Source: Taxillus chinensis (taxonomy: Eukaryota; Streptophyta; Magnoliopsida; Santalales; Loranthaceae). Taken from it: DNA of 64,000 nucleotides. The translations under genes were made by a program, and so were the position numbers. The stretch covers positions 17,687,506-17,751,505 of the forward strand of contig CM042091.1 in assembly GCA_023512835.1 (NCBI GenBank). Reading direction: 5' to 3'. The stretch's first letter is position 1. The number at the start of each line of letters is the position of its first letter. The notes under the pieces are model-generated. The model saw nothing but the letters and a program-made list of their open reading frames with translations, was not told where the DNA came from and did no database searches. Below, in pieces: positions 23,643 to 34,961 of the stretch.

Positions 23643-26180
23643 AGATGATCTCTAGCATCCAAGCCTCTCAACTAACTTTGATCAGCAATTTGTTGGAAAG
23701 AGGGTGAAGATTTGAATCCCTCATTTTCCTTTTCCACTCTCTTTTCTCTTTCTTGTGACTAGTAGCTGTCCATGAATATCTCCACATTAATGTGTTATTG
23801 TCCACATTTAATATTGCCAATCAAATATTGGTTAATAAAGATTCAAGAGTAATATCTCATATAACCAATTGGTTTTAAGATATAAGCCCTTCAGACTCTT
23901 ATATAGTATGAGAGTAAGTTATGTTTTTCATCTTTTTTTATTGCATTAAATGTCCATAGTTTTTATTTAGGATTATATTGAAGACAATACAACATTTAAG
24001 TGTGAGGGAGGGAAATACTTGTAGTGTAGTCTTAAGTTTAATTTTTGCATGTTTTGTTTATTTTTATGTGTTTTTGTGTGCTCTAAAAAAATCATTTTTG
24101 TGTGTTTTAATTTTGTTTTTTTACATGTTTTAGTTATGTTTTTGTTAATAGGAGAATTTAGGCTGTTTCATACTATTATTCAACTTGACACTTGAGTTGT
24201 TTATTAGCCTAAATGCAATGACGATTAGTTTCAAATGAGTTTATTTGATTGTATAATATTTGAATAAGGATTGAGAATCTTGGATAATTAAAGTTGAGTT
24301 GTTTAGTATAATATACACTTGCACAATTGAAGTTTTTGAAAATTTTACATTTAATTAATTCATCTTGAATTTATGCCTTGATTAGAAAGTGCAAGTTTAT
24401 AAAAAATAATAATTTTGGCTATTTTGAATTATGCTTAAACTTTGATTTGATGAATTGTGAAATATTGTATATATCATAACATTTTTATGTTATTACTTGA
24501 GTTTTTGTTGTAATTGAGATTTACATGAACTAAGCTTTTGCATGTAAAAAGAGTGAGAAGTAGAAAAATTAAGGGAATAATTCATTAAAGGAGAGCATAA
24601 AATGAAACCTTGTGAGATTACTATTTAAAAGAAGAGTGTTCTTGAAATAAAAAGAGTTAGCTTGCAGAGTATGGCATACTAGTCGGGCATCGAACCTAAG
24701 AAGTTCGTCCACAATATGTGGTCTTTATACTTGGTTCCCCAAGATCCTTTGTGGTTTAGGAGTTGCCAGTTTGGGACCGTTAAAGGGTAATATAAATTGT
24801 TATTGTTAAGTGAGCACTGCATAACTTTTTCTTTCAAAAAATTGATTTGAAAAAAAAAGTGAGAGATGAAAAAAATAAAAGAAAAGAGAGTGAAAGATGG
24901 TCAAATGACCCATTACATGTATTTTGTTTATCTCTAAGTAATCATTACCTATTTGTTTTTCTTCAAGTATGTGTATAAATAATGACATGATATTTAAAGT
25001 ATAGAATAACTTTTGTGTTAACTTTTGAGTATATTTGATTCTAGTTAGGTTATTGGTAATTGCACATTTGTTTAACTTGATTAAGTGTCATGAATAAGAG
25101 TTGGATTGAAAGAATAAAGAAGTTGATAAATTTTTAGTTTCATATATTCACATCCATACTAGAACTTATCTCATGATATTCAAGTGGTTATATATATATA
25201 TATTCAAATTATATGATTAAATAATTTTTATTATTATTTATTATTCGAGTTGTGAAGAAGTTGATATAACTGTGTTTTGCATGTATTTTATGCTTTAATC
25301 CCATGTATTTTATGAGCATTTTGATGTATACTTTGTTTTAAAGCGTATTTAAAATATAATATATTTTATATGACTTCACAAGTATCTGCAAGTGTTTGGA
25401 TGTTTCCATAGCAAAATAGATTCATGTGAAGAACAAACACTGTTAGAGAAGTTCTTAAAAGGAGTTGTTGGGGTATTGGTCTACACTCTATGGTCAAAAC
25501 TCCCAGTCAAAGCTTTGTAGTTAACACTCCTAGTCAAATCCAGCCTTTATTCGACACTCAAGTGTAGACCACCTCTTTCATGTGTTAACCACCTTAGTGT
25601 TAACCACGTAAGTTTCAAATTTCATTTCAATGCGCGTGTTTAGTCAATTTCGCATGTTCCGACTCTTAACAAATCCATTCTTTGAGGGCAGAATCATCTT
25701 CTAATGATGCAAAGCCATTAAATTAAGATATTTGTTTCCTGTTTACACCAATTCAAATGAAAATGGAAACTATGGTCCATAAATACGTATGCTAGGCTAT
25801 AAGATAGAGAGAGCCACATAATTAAAATTTTGAAGTGTCCTTCACATTCCATCTAGAGAGAGGGAGAGAGAGAGAGAGATTGTATAGCTTGTATTGAGTT
25901 CTAGATCAAGTTTGAAACCGAATAATTAATACTTTATAGCCTACGTTCCTATGTTCTTCTTTGTTTTTATTGTTTTACATGCCTTTTTTTTTATAATATC
26001 TCTCCTAACCATAGAGGGATAAGTATTTTTCTAATCAATTTAACTTAACACTTTGAATGATTGTTTTGAATTCATATGTTTAACTTAGATATGATATTTT
26101 ATGAGTTATGAGTTTATTTTTTTAACTATTTGTTTTAAGGATATCAATATCTCAATTGAGTATTGATTTATCAAATATAT
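23643..26180. other. AT-rich region without recognisable genes
   Basis: About 23.98-24.15 kb (GTGAGGGAGGGAAATAC followed by T-rich DNA) resembles the non-coding 3' region of Athila-type Gypsy elements; this is a weak resemblance. TGTTGGGGTATTGG at 25466 could be the start of a Copia-type LTR reaching about 26.0 kb, with a GA-rich tract at 25.86 kb, but no matching end or target duplication was found. Nothing else is supported. Confidence 0.35.
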
Positions 26181-26307
26181 CATGCATAATTTGTTACTTG
26201 AGTATGGAGGATTATTATAATAAAGAATAAAGCAATTTTTGAGAGTGAAGTTGTAGAAAATGAGCCACGAATATCTATATGTATTAATTTTAAGACATCT
26301 TTAGTTC
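26181..26307 (-). pseudogene. Old minus-strand Copia element: integrase fragment
   Basis: Read on the minus strand from 26307, the frame gives a short match to the start of the Copia integrase core, including LKLIHIDIRG, where the Asp of IHIDI is the first catalytic Asp of the family. Sequence soon loses similarity toward 26180. This is the continuation of the fragment at 29409-30249; repeat B separates the two. Confidence 0.55.
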
Positions 26308-27394
26308 TGTTGGTACCTAATTTTTTTATTTTATTATGTTTTTCCTTGTGTCATTATTGAATTCCGTCTGAAAGGAAATTTGCTTTTAGGATGCGATTCC
26401 CCCAACCTTTATCCGAATGGTAATGAAAAATTAAAGTCGCTACCAATTGTTTTTAGGATGCGATTGGTCACCTAAATAAAAATTATCTATGCAGCTAGGG
26501 TTGGGCTTAGAAGTTTATTACGTGTGAAAAAGGATTAGCACCCCTACGATAACCTTTCGATACCTATATTAAAAGTTGGAGATTTCTAACTTGTTTTAAT
26601 TGTTTAACTTGAAGTTAACTAGTCTAAAGGTGATATTTAATTTTCTCAAGAGATAAAGTTTTACTCTTTTTATTTGTCTAAGTTGTTTGGTGAAGTTAAA
26701 ATTAAGTCTAATTTAATTTAAATCTCTAAAGGGATATCCTAATTTTTTGTTTTTTGTTTTTTGATTATTTTTTAATTTTTTTAATTTTTTTAAACTAGAT
26801 GTTAAGCCCAAAAGCCAAAGGAATTGGAGGGGTTTAAATCATATAAATCCTATGTTTAAAGTTAAAATTTTAAAATACATATTTATTACAATGCTATGAG
26901 TGAAAAATGATGAGATAAAAAAGTTAAAAGAAAAACTTAAGTGTTAAAAACCAAGTGTATGAAAAAAAGGTTATTCTGAAATTTTTTTTTTTGTTTTTTT
27001 GTTGTTTTTATTTTAGAAAACTATTTCTCTTTTATTTTAAGGAAAGTTTTTTCTTTTGTTTTTGTTTTAGAAAATAATTTTTTTTATTTGAGAAAAGTTT
27101 TTTTTAGAAAATAGTTTGCTTTTGTTTATTTTGTTTTTGTTTTTTTCCTCTTGTTCTCGTTTTTTTTGTCATTTCAAGAAAGGTTTTTTTATGAAGGGTG
27201 AAAAGCAATGAATGAATAAATAAAATAAACGTAAACAAAAAAATCCTTGTTTTTTTTCTTTTTGTTTTTTTACTATACTTGATTTATAAATTACAAAAAC
27301 ACTAACCCTAGGTTTTTTTTTAAACAAAGAGACAATTTATTAAGATAACAAAACAGAAATTACAAAGGGCAGGGCAGATCCTAACCCAACAAGC

Positions 27395-27635
27395 AACTCA
27401 CAGAAGCCCACGCAGGGGCAGCAAACGATGGGCCCATAATGGGCAAATACAGAAACCCACACAGGGGTGCAAAGAGTGTGAGCCCACGCAGGAGCAAGTA
27501 ATAAATAAAATCCCATGCAGGGGTAGATAATAAAAAAAATCCACGCAGGGGAAGATAATAAATAAAAAGCCCATGCAGGGGCAAATAAAAAGACACAAGC
27601 CCACTCAGAGGCAAATAAACAGGCCCTGGGCACAC
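27395..27635. repeat. Minisatellite with CCCACGCAGGGGC core
   Basis: About seven degenerate units of roughly 30-36 bp share the core CCCAYGCAGGGGC followed by an A-rich spacer (AAATAATAAAT). Open minus-strand frames across it (repeats of the PxxG type) change frame from unit to unit and are not genes. Confidence 0.75.
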
Positions 27636-28886
27636 TAACACTAGGTCACGTGACCCATATCTACAAAATTACGAATGGCTGACTAACATCACCCTAATGG
27701 CCAGTAAACACAAGAAAAGATGAAAATAAAATAAAGGGGTAAATGAGGATATAGAACAGATACAAACACAGGTAGCCAAAGGGCTCCTTCCACACAAAAA
27801 AACAAATAGTAGAAACGAATCCACATATGCAAGGAAAGATCGTCTTTTCATTGATGAATAAAAGGAAATGGATTAGACATAAGCCAAATACGCTCACATA
27901 TGTATTTTTAAAACTTTGGAGCTTAAGTGAAACCAAACGGAAAAACGCATCAGACAAATGGCAGAAACATCAAATCACACTTCATACACGCCCCAAAAGC
28001 CAGTGAAACCAGGGAAATAGTGATTGGTGCATTCGGCACCTGCTAGCGGATGCCCAGTACCTTGCGTGGTGGGGAGGAAGAGCATACATGATAGGGAGTA
28101 GCTTTCGTGAAGGTCTTGTGCAATTTAGAGAAAGGGTTCGTGGATTGATTAAAAGGGCGGAAGGACAATGCTCCTTATTGGTTGGCAGGATAATTTCTGG
28201 CCAAGGGGAGTAAGGGCTCTATGGGTTTGGTGGTGGTAGAAGAAAGAAGGTTGTTTTCATATTTTTGTTTGATTCGAAGGGAAAGGGAGAGCCCGTGCGC
28301 GTCGATCCGTTTGGTGATCTTTAAATAGGAGAGGGGTGTACGGTTTGGGTTAATTTGGAGCAGCGAGAGGGAGGTTTGGCATGGTGGTCCGGCACAGCAT
28401 GGGTAGTGGTGTGGTGTGGGTCGGTAGGGCATGGGGTGGTGGTCCGGCGCGGCAAGGGTGGTGGTTTGACGTGGGGAAGAAGACAAGATCGGGGAAGGAG
28501 AGAGAGGGGAAGATGATATAGTGAGATGATAGGACTTGTGTGGTTACATGTTATTCGTTTTGGTTTTTATTTATTTTTTTGGCACTTTATTGTTTTTTGT
28601 TTTGTTTTTGTTTTTTTTTGTTTTTCAATCAATCAATGGTTAACACATGGCCTGGAGATGGGCGGAAAAATAAAAAGAAGTGGCAGTTAGGATTTTTGAT
28701 TTTTAACTTAGGTAGTTTTTAACTGATGTTTTTATGTTTTTGGGATTGAAGGTGACCTAGATTTTAAAAAATATTGAAAAATTTTATTTTTGGACTCAGG
28801 GCATCGTGACGGGCATCGCTGTATCATTTTTATTTTAAAGTAATTTTATTTTCACACCAAGCCTGTGCTGCACATCCTGAAACTGC

Positions 28887-28889
<3 letters not shown>

Positions 28890-28928
<39 letters not shown>

Positions 28929-28987
28929 TTTTTTGAAAATGTTCTGAGAGTGAATTTATGCAATATATATATATATATATATAGTGA

Positions 28988-29041
<54 letters not shown>
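28890..29041. repeat. (AT)n microsatellites
   Basis: Three TA/AT tracts (about 28890-28925, 28962-28981 and 28992-29041) are separated by short unique sequence within repeat B. Confidence 0.95.
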
Positions 29042-29043
<2 letters not shown>

Positions 29044-29408
29044 AAATTCTCAAAACGACGAGTAGAATAAGAAAATGAGATTTGTGACTTAATTCGGAGT
29101 GTCGTTTGAAAGGTCAATCGTCGTTTGACTACTATTAATGGTCTGAATGCTGTTTTGGCTATAACTTCTTTATTTGACCTCGAAATTGAGTGCGGTCGAA
29201 GTCGTTAATCTTCAAATTTGATTTTCTATCACCTGAGACTAACTCTTTGGCATTTGAAGGCCTTCCTGAATAAGTCATTGAAATTGGGCATTTTTGGGTC
29301 AATGGTCATGACTCTATCGTCCTACTAAATTTTGCAGTAAGTGGGGGTGATATTACAGAAATCAAATTTGATAAAACATGTCCAACCTAGACAAAATAGG
29401 GTCCAACA

Positions 29409-30249
29409 CCTTGATACAATCAATATGAACATTAAAATTTATAAAATTAAGGGAGTCTAAAATCTCATCTGACACAAGTCATTCAACTCTATTTCTAGAG
29501 ATGTGACCTAAATGCTTGTGCCATAATGTAGCATAATTATTTGCACTTAATTTGCGTTTAGTACCCTTTGATTGCACATACAAGGTTTCATTATAAGAAC
29601 CAACTATATCAAGCAAATATAAGTTATCATATGCACATAAAGAACCAGTTCCCACAACATTTGAATTTATAGATAAACTAAATTGATTGTTTTTAAATAA
29701 ACAATAATAACCTGATTTGTCCAATAAAGAAACTAAAACTAAATTCCGCCTAAAAGATGATACAACAAAAGTATCCAATAAATCCAAATAATAACCTGTT
29801 TCTAATAACAACTCAAAATGTCCAATAGCCTCGACTTCCACCGTGTTTCCATTGCCCACAAAGATATATTTTTCAGCATCACTTGACTTTTGGTAGTTCA
29901 AGCAAACTTACATAGAAATAATGATGTGATTAGTAGCACCAGAATTTAACCACTGCGTGTTTCTAGGTACTAAAGCTAAATTTACCTTAGAACAGACCAA
30001 AATGAGAAATCTACCTTTTTTAATATGCCAAGCATGATATTTGGTATAATCATTCTTTATATGTCCAGGCTTATTACAAAAGAAACAACCTTTAGTGTTT
30101 TGTTGTTGTTTCTTTTGAATTGGACCTTTAGTAACTTCCATATTCTTTCTCTTTATGTCCTTATCCTTATCGGTAACAATCAAATGAGCACTTTCAATTC
30201 TATCTTGCTTCAATCTCTCTTTCTATTGCATATAGTAAGAAATAAGTTC
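29409..30249 (-). pseudogene. Old minus-strand Copia element: gag zinc knuckle, protease and pre-integrase
   Basis: On the minus strand, 30213-29908 encodes the end of gag with the knuckle CFFCNKPGHIKNDY (the last Cys is replaced by Tyr). Next comes a protease active-site remnant WLNSGATNH, where the catalytic Asp of DSG is Asn. 29901-29479 continues with the protease and the pre-integrase zinc region (LWHKHLGHIS). Stops separate the parts. The right side ends exactly at the target site of the 18-kb element (AGTTC, 30245-30249), and coding similarity resumes beyond it at 48245. Confidence 0.8.
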
Positions 30250-32255
30250 TGTTGGAAATATAGGATTTGATGAAGCTGCCAAAATATAGTCTAAGTCTGG
30301 AGACACGAAGAACCGAAGGTCGTAGGGTCGAAGAGTTGAAATTCGTAGAAGTGAAACTGTCATAGGACGTATTGGCAAGAGACTCGTAGACTCGTAGAGT
30401 CTGGAGACTCAAGGCGAAACAGTGATAGCACATTGTGACTCGTAGATCCAGGGTCGAAGGTCGCAGAGTCATAGTACGGAAAAGAGAGTGTTACTGTAAG
30501 CGTCAATAAGCTCAGAGACTCGTAGAGTCGAAGAATTTTTAAGAACAATAACCAAAGCTAAATGACTCGTAGACTAGTAGACCCGTAGACTTGTAGACTC
30601 ATAGCACACAAAATTGTAGAGTCCCCATAAATACTTAAGTCAATTAATAGAACTCAAATTGCCACTAGACTTGAAGACTCGTAGAGTCGTAGAGTCAAAA
30701 CCTTTGAACACTGTTAAGAAAACAGGACTCGTAGACTCGTAGATCGAAAGTCGCAGAGTTAAAGCCTTCGAACAATGTAGAGAAAACCGGACTCGTAGAC
30801 TCGTAGACTCGTAAGTTGAAGGTCGAAGAGTCGATGCTATAAAGACTGGCAAACAAATGAAACTGTAACTTAAGAGTCGTAGGGTCGCAGACTCGTAGAC
30901 TCAAGGGACACAGTCACTATAAAGAAATTGCCACACTTCCAGACTCAGAGATCGATGGCGGAGAGTTGTAGCTAAAGGGTCGTAGCTATACAGAAACTCA
31001 GTTTATGAGCCTCTGTGAAAGACTAAGGAAGAAAAGCGAAGTTGAAGACTCGTAGAGTCGAAGATTTTCAGACCACTTAGTCAAACATAGTAAACTGAGA
31101 GACCCGAAGGTCGTAGACCCGCAGAACTAGGGTCGTAGACTCGTAGCTACAATAATAGGTAGATTAGATGGATTCGAAGAAGTCACTCTAAGCGTTATTC
31201 AAAGAGTCGCAGACTCGTAGAGTCATAGACTCGCAGAGTCGTAGACTTTAGTTAACAGAGTGACACAAAAGGCCAATCCAACCTGACCTCTAGCCTCGAA
31301 GACTCGAAGATGTGAGTCGTAGACTCGCAGAAACACCATAAAGCCTGAATCAAAACTTCGCAACCTTCTACAGGTGTTAATTGAAATCTTCGAGTCATTG
31401 AACCTACGAGGCATCTACCGCCGAGGCAAACTTACAACCCTAAACACAGTCACTTAGCGATATTGTCAGCTAGGGTTTGTACAGCAAATCTGCGCCATCC
31501 CGAGTAGTTGAGCGCATTAATGACACATTAATTGCTGCCAACTACCATCCACGGATGAATGGCCAAGATCGACTGTATGCCAAATACACAGTATGGGCAT
31601 CTGATCTGCAAATCAAAGCAGATCAAGCCATCCCCTGACATTCTGCATTTTCAGTGGTGGGAAGTCAATCTATCGGGATGGACATCATGGCGCACGAGCA
31701 CTTTAATATTAAAAATATATCTCTCATGCACTTAACGACAAAATTAAGAGTTTAACCTCTCTCTCAAAAGAAGGAAACACACAGAACACAAGATAATGGT
31801 TCTGTCACACTTGAAATAAATCTTTTGCAGAACCAACAAAGGAAGTGAGTGTTCCAACAATAGAGAGTGACTCGGAGAGAACTCTAAGGTGTGCTGTGCG
31901 CTGCGGTGAATCAAGAACAAGAGAGTAATCCATCTGATTATTCAAGAATCTTTTGTTCATCAAAGATCTAGCACTTCCATTAAGTCTAATCTCTGTGTTG
32001 TTTTCCACACATCGATCTATCATAAACCATCACTTTCATAACTGAGATCTATGGAGAAAAGAGAATTTACTCTCTTCTCAGTTTTGTCTGATAGTTCATC
32101 ATCACTCACGTTATCGCTCACAAAACTACTGTCATCTTCTCCATAAATATTTCCATCATAGTGGTCTGTAGAGGAATCCAAAACCAGCTAACAGCCTAGC
32201 TTCCGCAAACGAAGAAAGTCTATTCACCCCCCCTAGACTCACTTTGGGACCTACA
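30250..32255 (+). repeat. 5' LTR of element 1
   Basis: The 2,006-bp LTR starts TGTTGGAAATATAGG and ends GGGACCTACA. Positions 30290-31420 are dominated by degenerate GACTCGTAGA/GAGTCGAAGA motifs. The second half (31.5-32.2 kb) is ordinary sequence with the TATTCACCCCCC motif near the end. Frames such as those rich in LRVYESTS are translations of the motif array, not proteins. Confidence 0.93.
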
Positions 32256-32257
32256 AT

Positions 32258-32269
32258 TGGTATCAGAGC
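32258..32269 (+). other. Primer-binding site of element 1 (initiator tRNA-Met)
   Basis: TGGTATCAGAGC begins two bases after the 5' LTR. It is complementary to the 3' end of plant initiator tRNA-Met, the standard primer of plant Copia elements. Confidence 0.93.
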
Positions 32270-32306
32270 AAGTTCTATAACTCTGTAGAGATCCCTATTG
32301 GCCGAC

Positions 32307-34901
32307 ATGGATTCCAGCAGTGCAGCTCCAGCTCCCGAGCAAACTTCAGTTCCTATTGAGGAACTTGAAGCCAGTCGTGTTCTAGAGGAAGGAGCGACTG
32401 GAGACCAGGAGCAGGAAGAATCGAGTACCAGCAGCAATAAGAAAGAACAAGAAGACTTCTATGATGTTTTGCTTGGCTCATCCTCCCAAGTACCTATGTG
32501 CACACCCGTACGCTTTTCCAAATGTAAAGCGAGAATGAGAGCACACCTAGACATGCTTGACACCTATCTCTGGGAAATGATAAAGAACGGACCTTTCACA
32601 CCAAAGAGTATGCAGAGAGGTCGGCTAATAATAAAAGGCCCAGACAGTTGGTCTAAGGTGGAGCAAAGGAAAGTAAAGCTTGGCTTCAAGGCAAAAGCCA
32701 TACTTTTCTCTACACTCGATGATGACATGTTCACGGATGTGCAAAATCCTAAGACTGCTAAAGAGGTATGGGACAAGCTCTGTCTCATCTACGAAGGAGA
32801 TGAGCAAATATAGGACAAGCTCTGTCTCCATGCTCAAACAAGAGTATGATGCCTTCAGATGTGAACCGAAAGAGTCATTGGACAGTATCTACAAACGGTT
32901 CATCGGTCTGATTCAACGGATGAAGACTTACAACGTTGAGATCTCTCAAAAGGATAAAAATGACAAATTTCTGAGATCTCTACCCTTGAGACTGCTGATA
33001 AAGACATCAGCCATCCGTCAGCTGAAGGAATGGAAGACTTGTGCCTTGGAAGCATTATACGGGGACCTCAAGATGTTCAAAATGCAAAAGGAAGAACTTG
33101 AGGCATTTGAGAATCCTTCCAAGAAAAAGGAGAAGTCTGTTGCCTTTAAGGTTGCTGCTGAGCCACGGGAACCGTCTTTAGAAGAGGAAGAAGATGAAGC
33201 TGATGAACTTGGCTCAGATAGTGCCTCAGATGAAGAAGTGGCATTTCTGATCAAGAAACTGCTGAAGAGAAGGGGGAACTATAGAAGGAAAGCAAGGCAG
33301 TCTTCCTCATCTTTCTCTAAGGGAAAAGATAAGGACAAGTTACAATGTTATCACTGCAACAAGCCCAGCCATTTCGCTGCTGACTGTTATAAGCTGAAGA
33401 GGGAGAAAAAGGAGGCACGAGAGCGAAGAAGAAGACCAAAGGCTCCTCAAGCGAAAGGATGACAAGAGGAAGAAGGCTCTTGTCACCAACAAGTTTAATA
33501 GTGAAACCGAGGAGGAAGAAGAGTCATCTGATGAGGAGAAGAAGGAAAAAGGTCTCATTTGTTTCATGGATGACCATTCATCTCCCCTTAAGGTAAGAAC
33601 TTATGAACAACTCTACATTGAATATGAAGATACCTATAGAGCTCTTAAAGAAATGGAGGAACAATTTCTTCCTATGAAAGCTGACAAAGAAAGATACTAT
33701 TCTAAACTAGAATGGCTTTCATGTGAATATAGAGATTCTATAGATGATTATGAAAGAACAGAGAGAAGATTAAGGGCTGAAGTAAGTGAGATAAGAAGCA
33801 CACACGATGATCTTTTGGACAAATCTGGTCAACTAAAAATAGCTAATAAAGACATCGATAGGCTTGAAAAGGAACTAGCTGAAACCAAAGCAGAACTGGA
33901 AAAGGAAAGACAAATCCGTCAAAAGTGGCAAGACTCTGCTGAGATTGCAGCCCATTTTAGGACTACTCCAGATGTTAAAAGTCTAGCTTTAGGTCTAGGT
34001 TTCTCTGAAGACCAAATAGCTAAGGCCCAGACTTACCCTGTTCAGACCAAGTGTCTTGCTGGCTTTATTCCTTGCTGGCAGTGTGCTCGTTGAGTGTGGA
34101 AAGGAGGTACAAATGGCTGTTGCTAGTTCACCTAAACAAGTAACACCTGAACTCAGAGACCTGAGATCTTGTTGCATCTCGGACAAGTGATGCGGAGTTG
34201 CTAAGAAAGAACTGAAAGCTGAACCTTCATCAACTTGTCCTCTACATCCCAATACAAGGGTAAGGGTGTAGTTATCTCAGAGACAAAACCAAGTAGACAC
34301 ACTACAAAATTTGAGACCGGTTCATCCAAAGAAGGCCGCTGCCTCTCAGCCTAAGTTTGTCTTTGAAGAAAGAGTTAAGCACGGTCTAGGATATGTGAGA
34401 AAACCTAGGAAACCTCTTAACACTCCAGCAAAACCCTTGAGACAGAATGTTCAACCTCAACATGTAACGTGCCCCATCTACTGTGAAGCTGGACACCTCT
34501 CCTATCAGTGCAGATTCTACCCTAAGTATCTTATGAAGGAGATTTCCACAGAAATCAGGGTAAACCTTAAACAGCTTAATGTCACTAAAAATCTACAAAG
34601 CAACAACATCGCTAATAGGAAGGAACTCTCCAGGCACACACAGGCTACCCATTCAAAAGACTTAAAGACCAAGCTTGTGAAGAAAGCTGTCAAACCTGTG
34701 CCTATTAAAGCTACCAAAGATAACAATAAGAAAGGAAAACATGCTGAAAATATGAAGATCAACCCTGTAAATGAATCTAATGAAGGATCACCAAGATTAG
34801 CATGGAAAGTTAAATCTGCCCCTTCTTATTGGAAACCTAAATTGTCAATCGTAGCTTTCACTTACCCAAAGCCCAATCTTAATTGGGCCCCCAAGACTTA
34901 G
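32307..34901 (+). pseudogene. gag of element 1, frameshifted
   Basis: The start at 32307 (ATG after the primer-binding site) is preferred to a TTG slightly upstream. The capsid-like region runs to a TAG at 32811-32813, where a short duplicated stretch (GACAAGCTCTGTCTC, twice) shifts the frame. The second part, to 33462, has an acidic segment and the knuckle CYHCNKPSHFAADC. A third part (33566-34093) is a heptad-rich coiled coil (ERTERRLRAEV, IDRLEKELAET). A fourth (34311-34901) is Lys-rich with a second, imperfect knuckle (CPIYCEAGHLSYQC). A long gag with coiled coil is usual for SIRE-like Copia elements. It would form the virus-like particle and bind RNA, but this copy is broken. Confidence 0.85.
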
Positions 34902-34961
34902 TTGCTCGTTGTGCAGAGAAAGTGCACTGAGCCGAAAGCGACCACCAGAAACAAAGATTAA

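Larger units (their letters stand above)
26308..29408 (-). mobile_element. LTR-like repeat B, minus-strand copy
   Basis: On the minus strand the block starts TGTTGGACCC (29408) and ends GGTACCAACA (26308), 3,101 bp long. It matches the plus-strand copy at 6425-7209 plus 11977-14865 in inverted order. It lies inside the integrase region of an older Copia element, with coding similarity on both sides. The 5-bp flanks (AGTTC and CCTTG) do not match, so the duplication has decayed, or a small deletion occurred (about a dozen codons of host integrase seem missing), or a border is misplaced. It contains a minisatellite (27395-27635) and TA tracts (28.89-29.04 kb) and is non-coding. Confidence 0.6.

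Noticed and set aside
24660..24790. Possible structured RNA (moderately GC stretch in AT-rich DNA)
   Set aside because: No tRNA-like arms, box elements or known motif could be traced by eye.
26303..29413. Target duplication for the minus-strand repeat B; left flank AGTTC equals the duplication of element 1
   Set aside because: The right flank is CCTTG, so it is not a duplication, and AGTTC here is most likely coincidence.
30200..31414. Frames rich in LRVYESTSLR in the LTR of element 1 and in C1
   Set aside because: They translate the degenerate GACTCGTAGA motif arrays and shift frame between copies.
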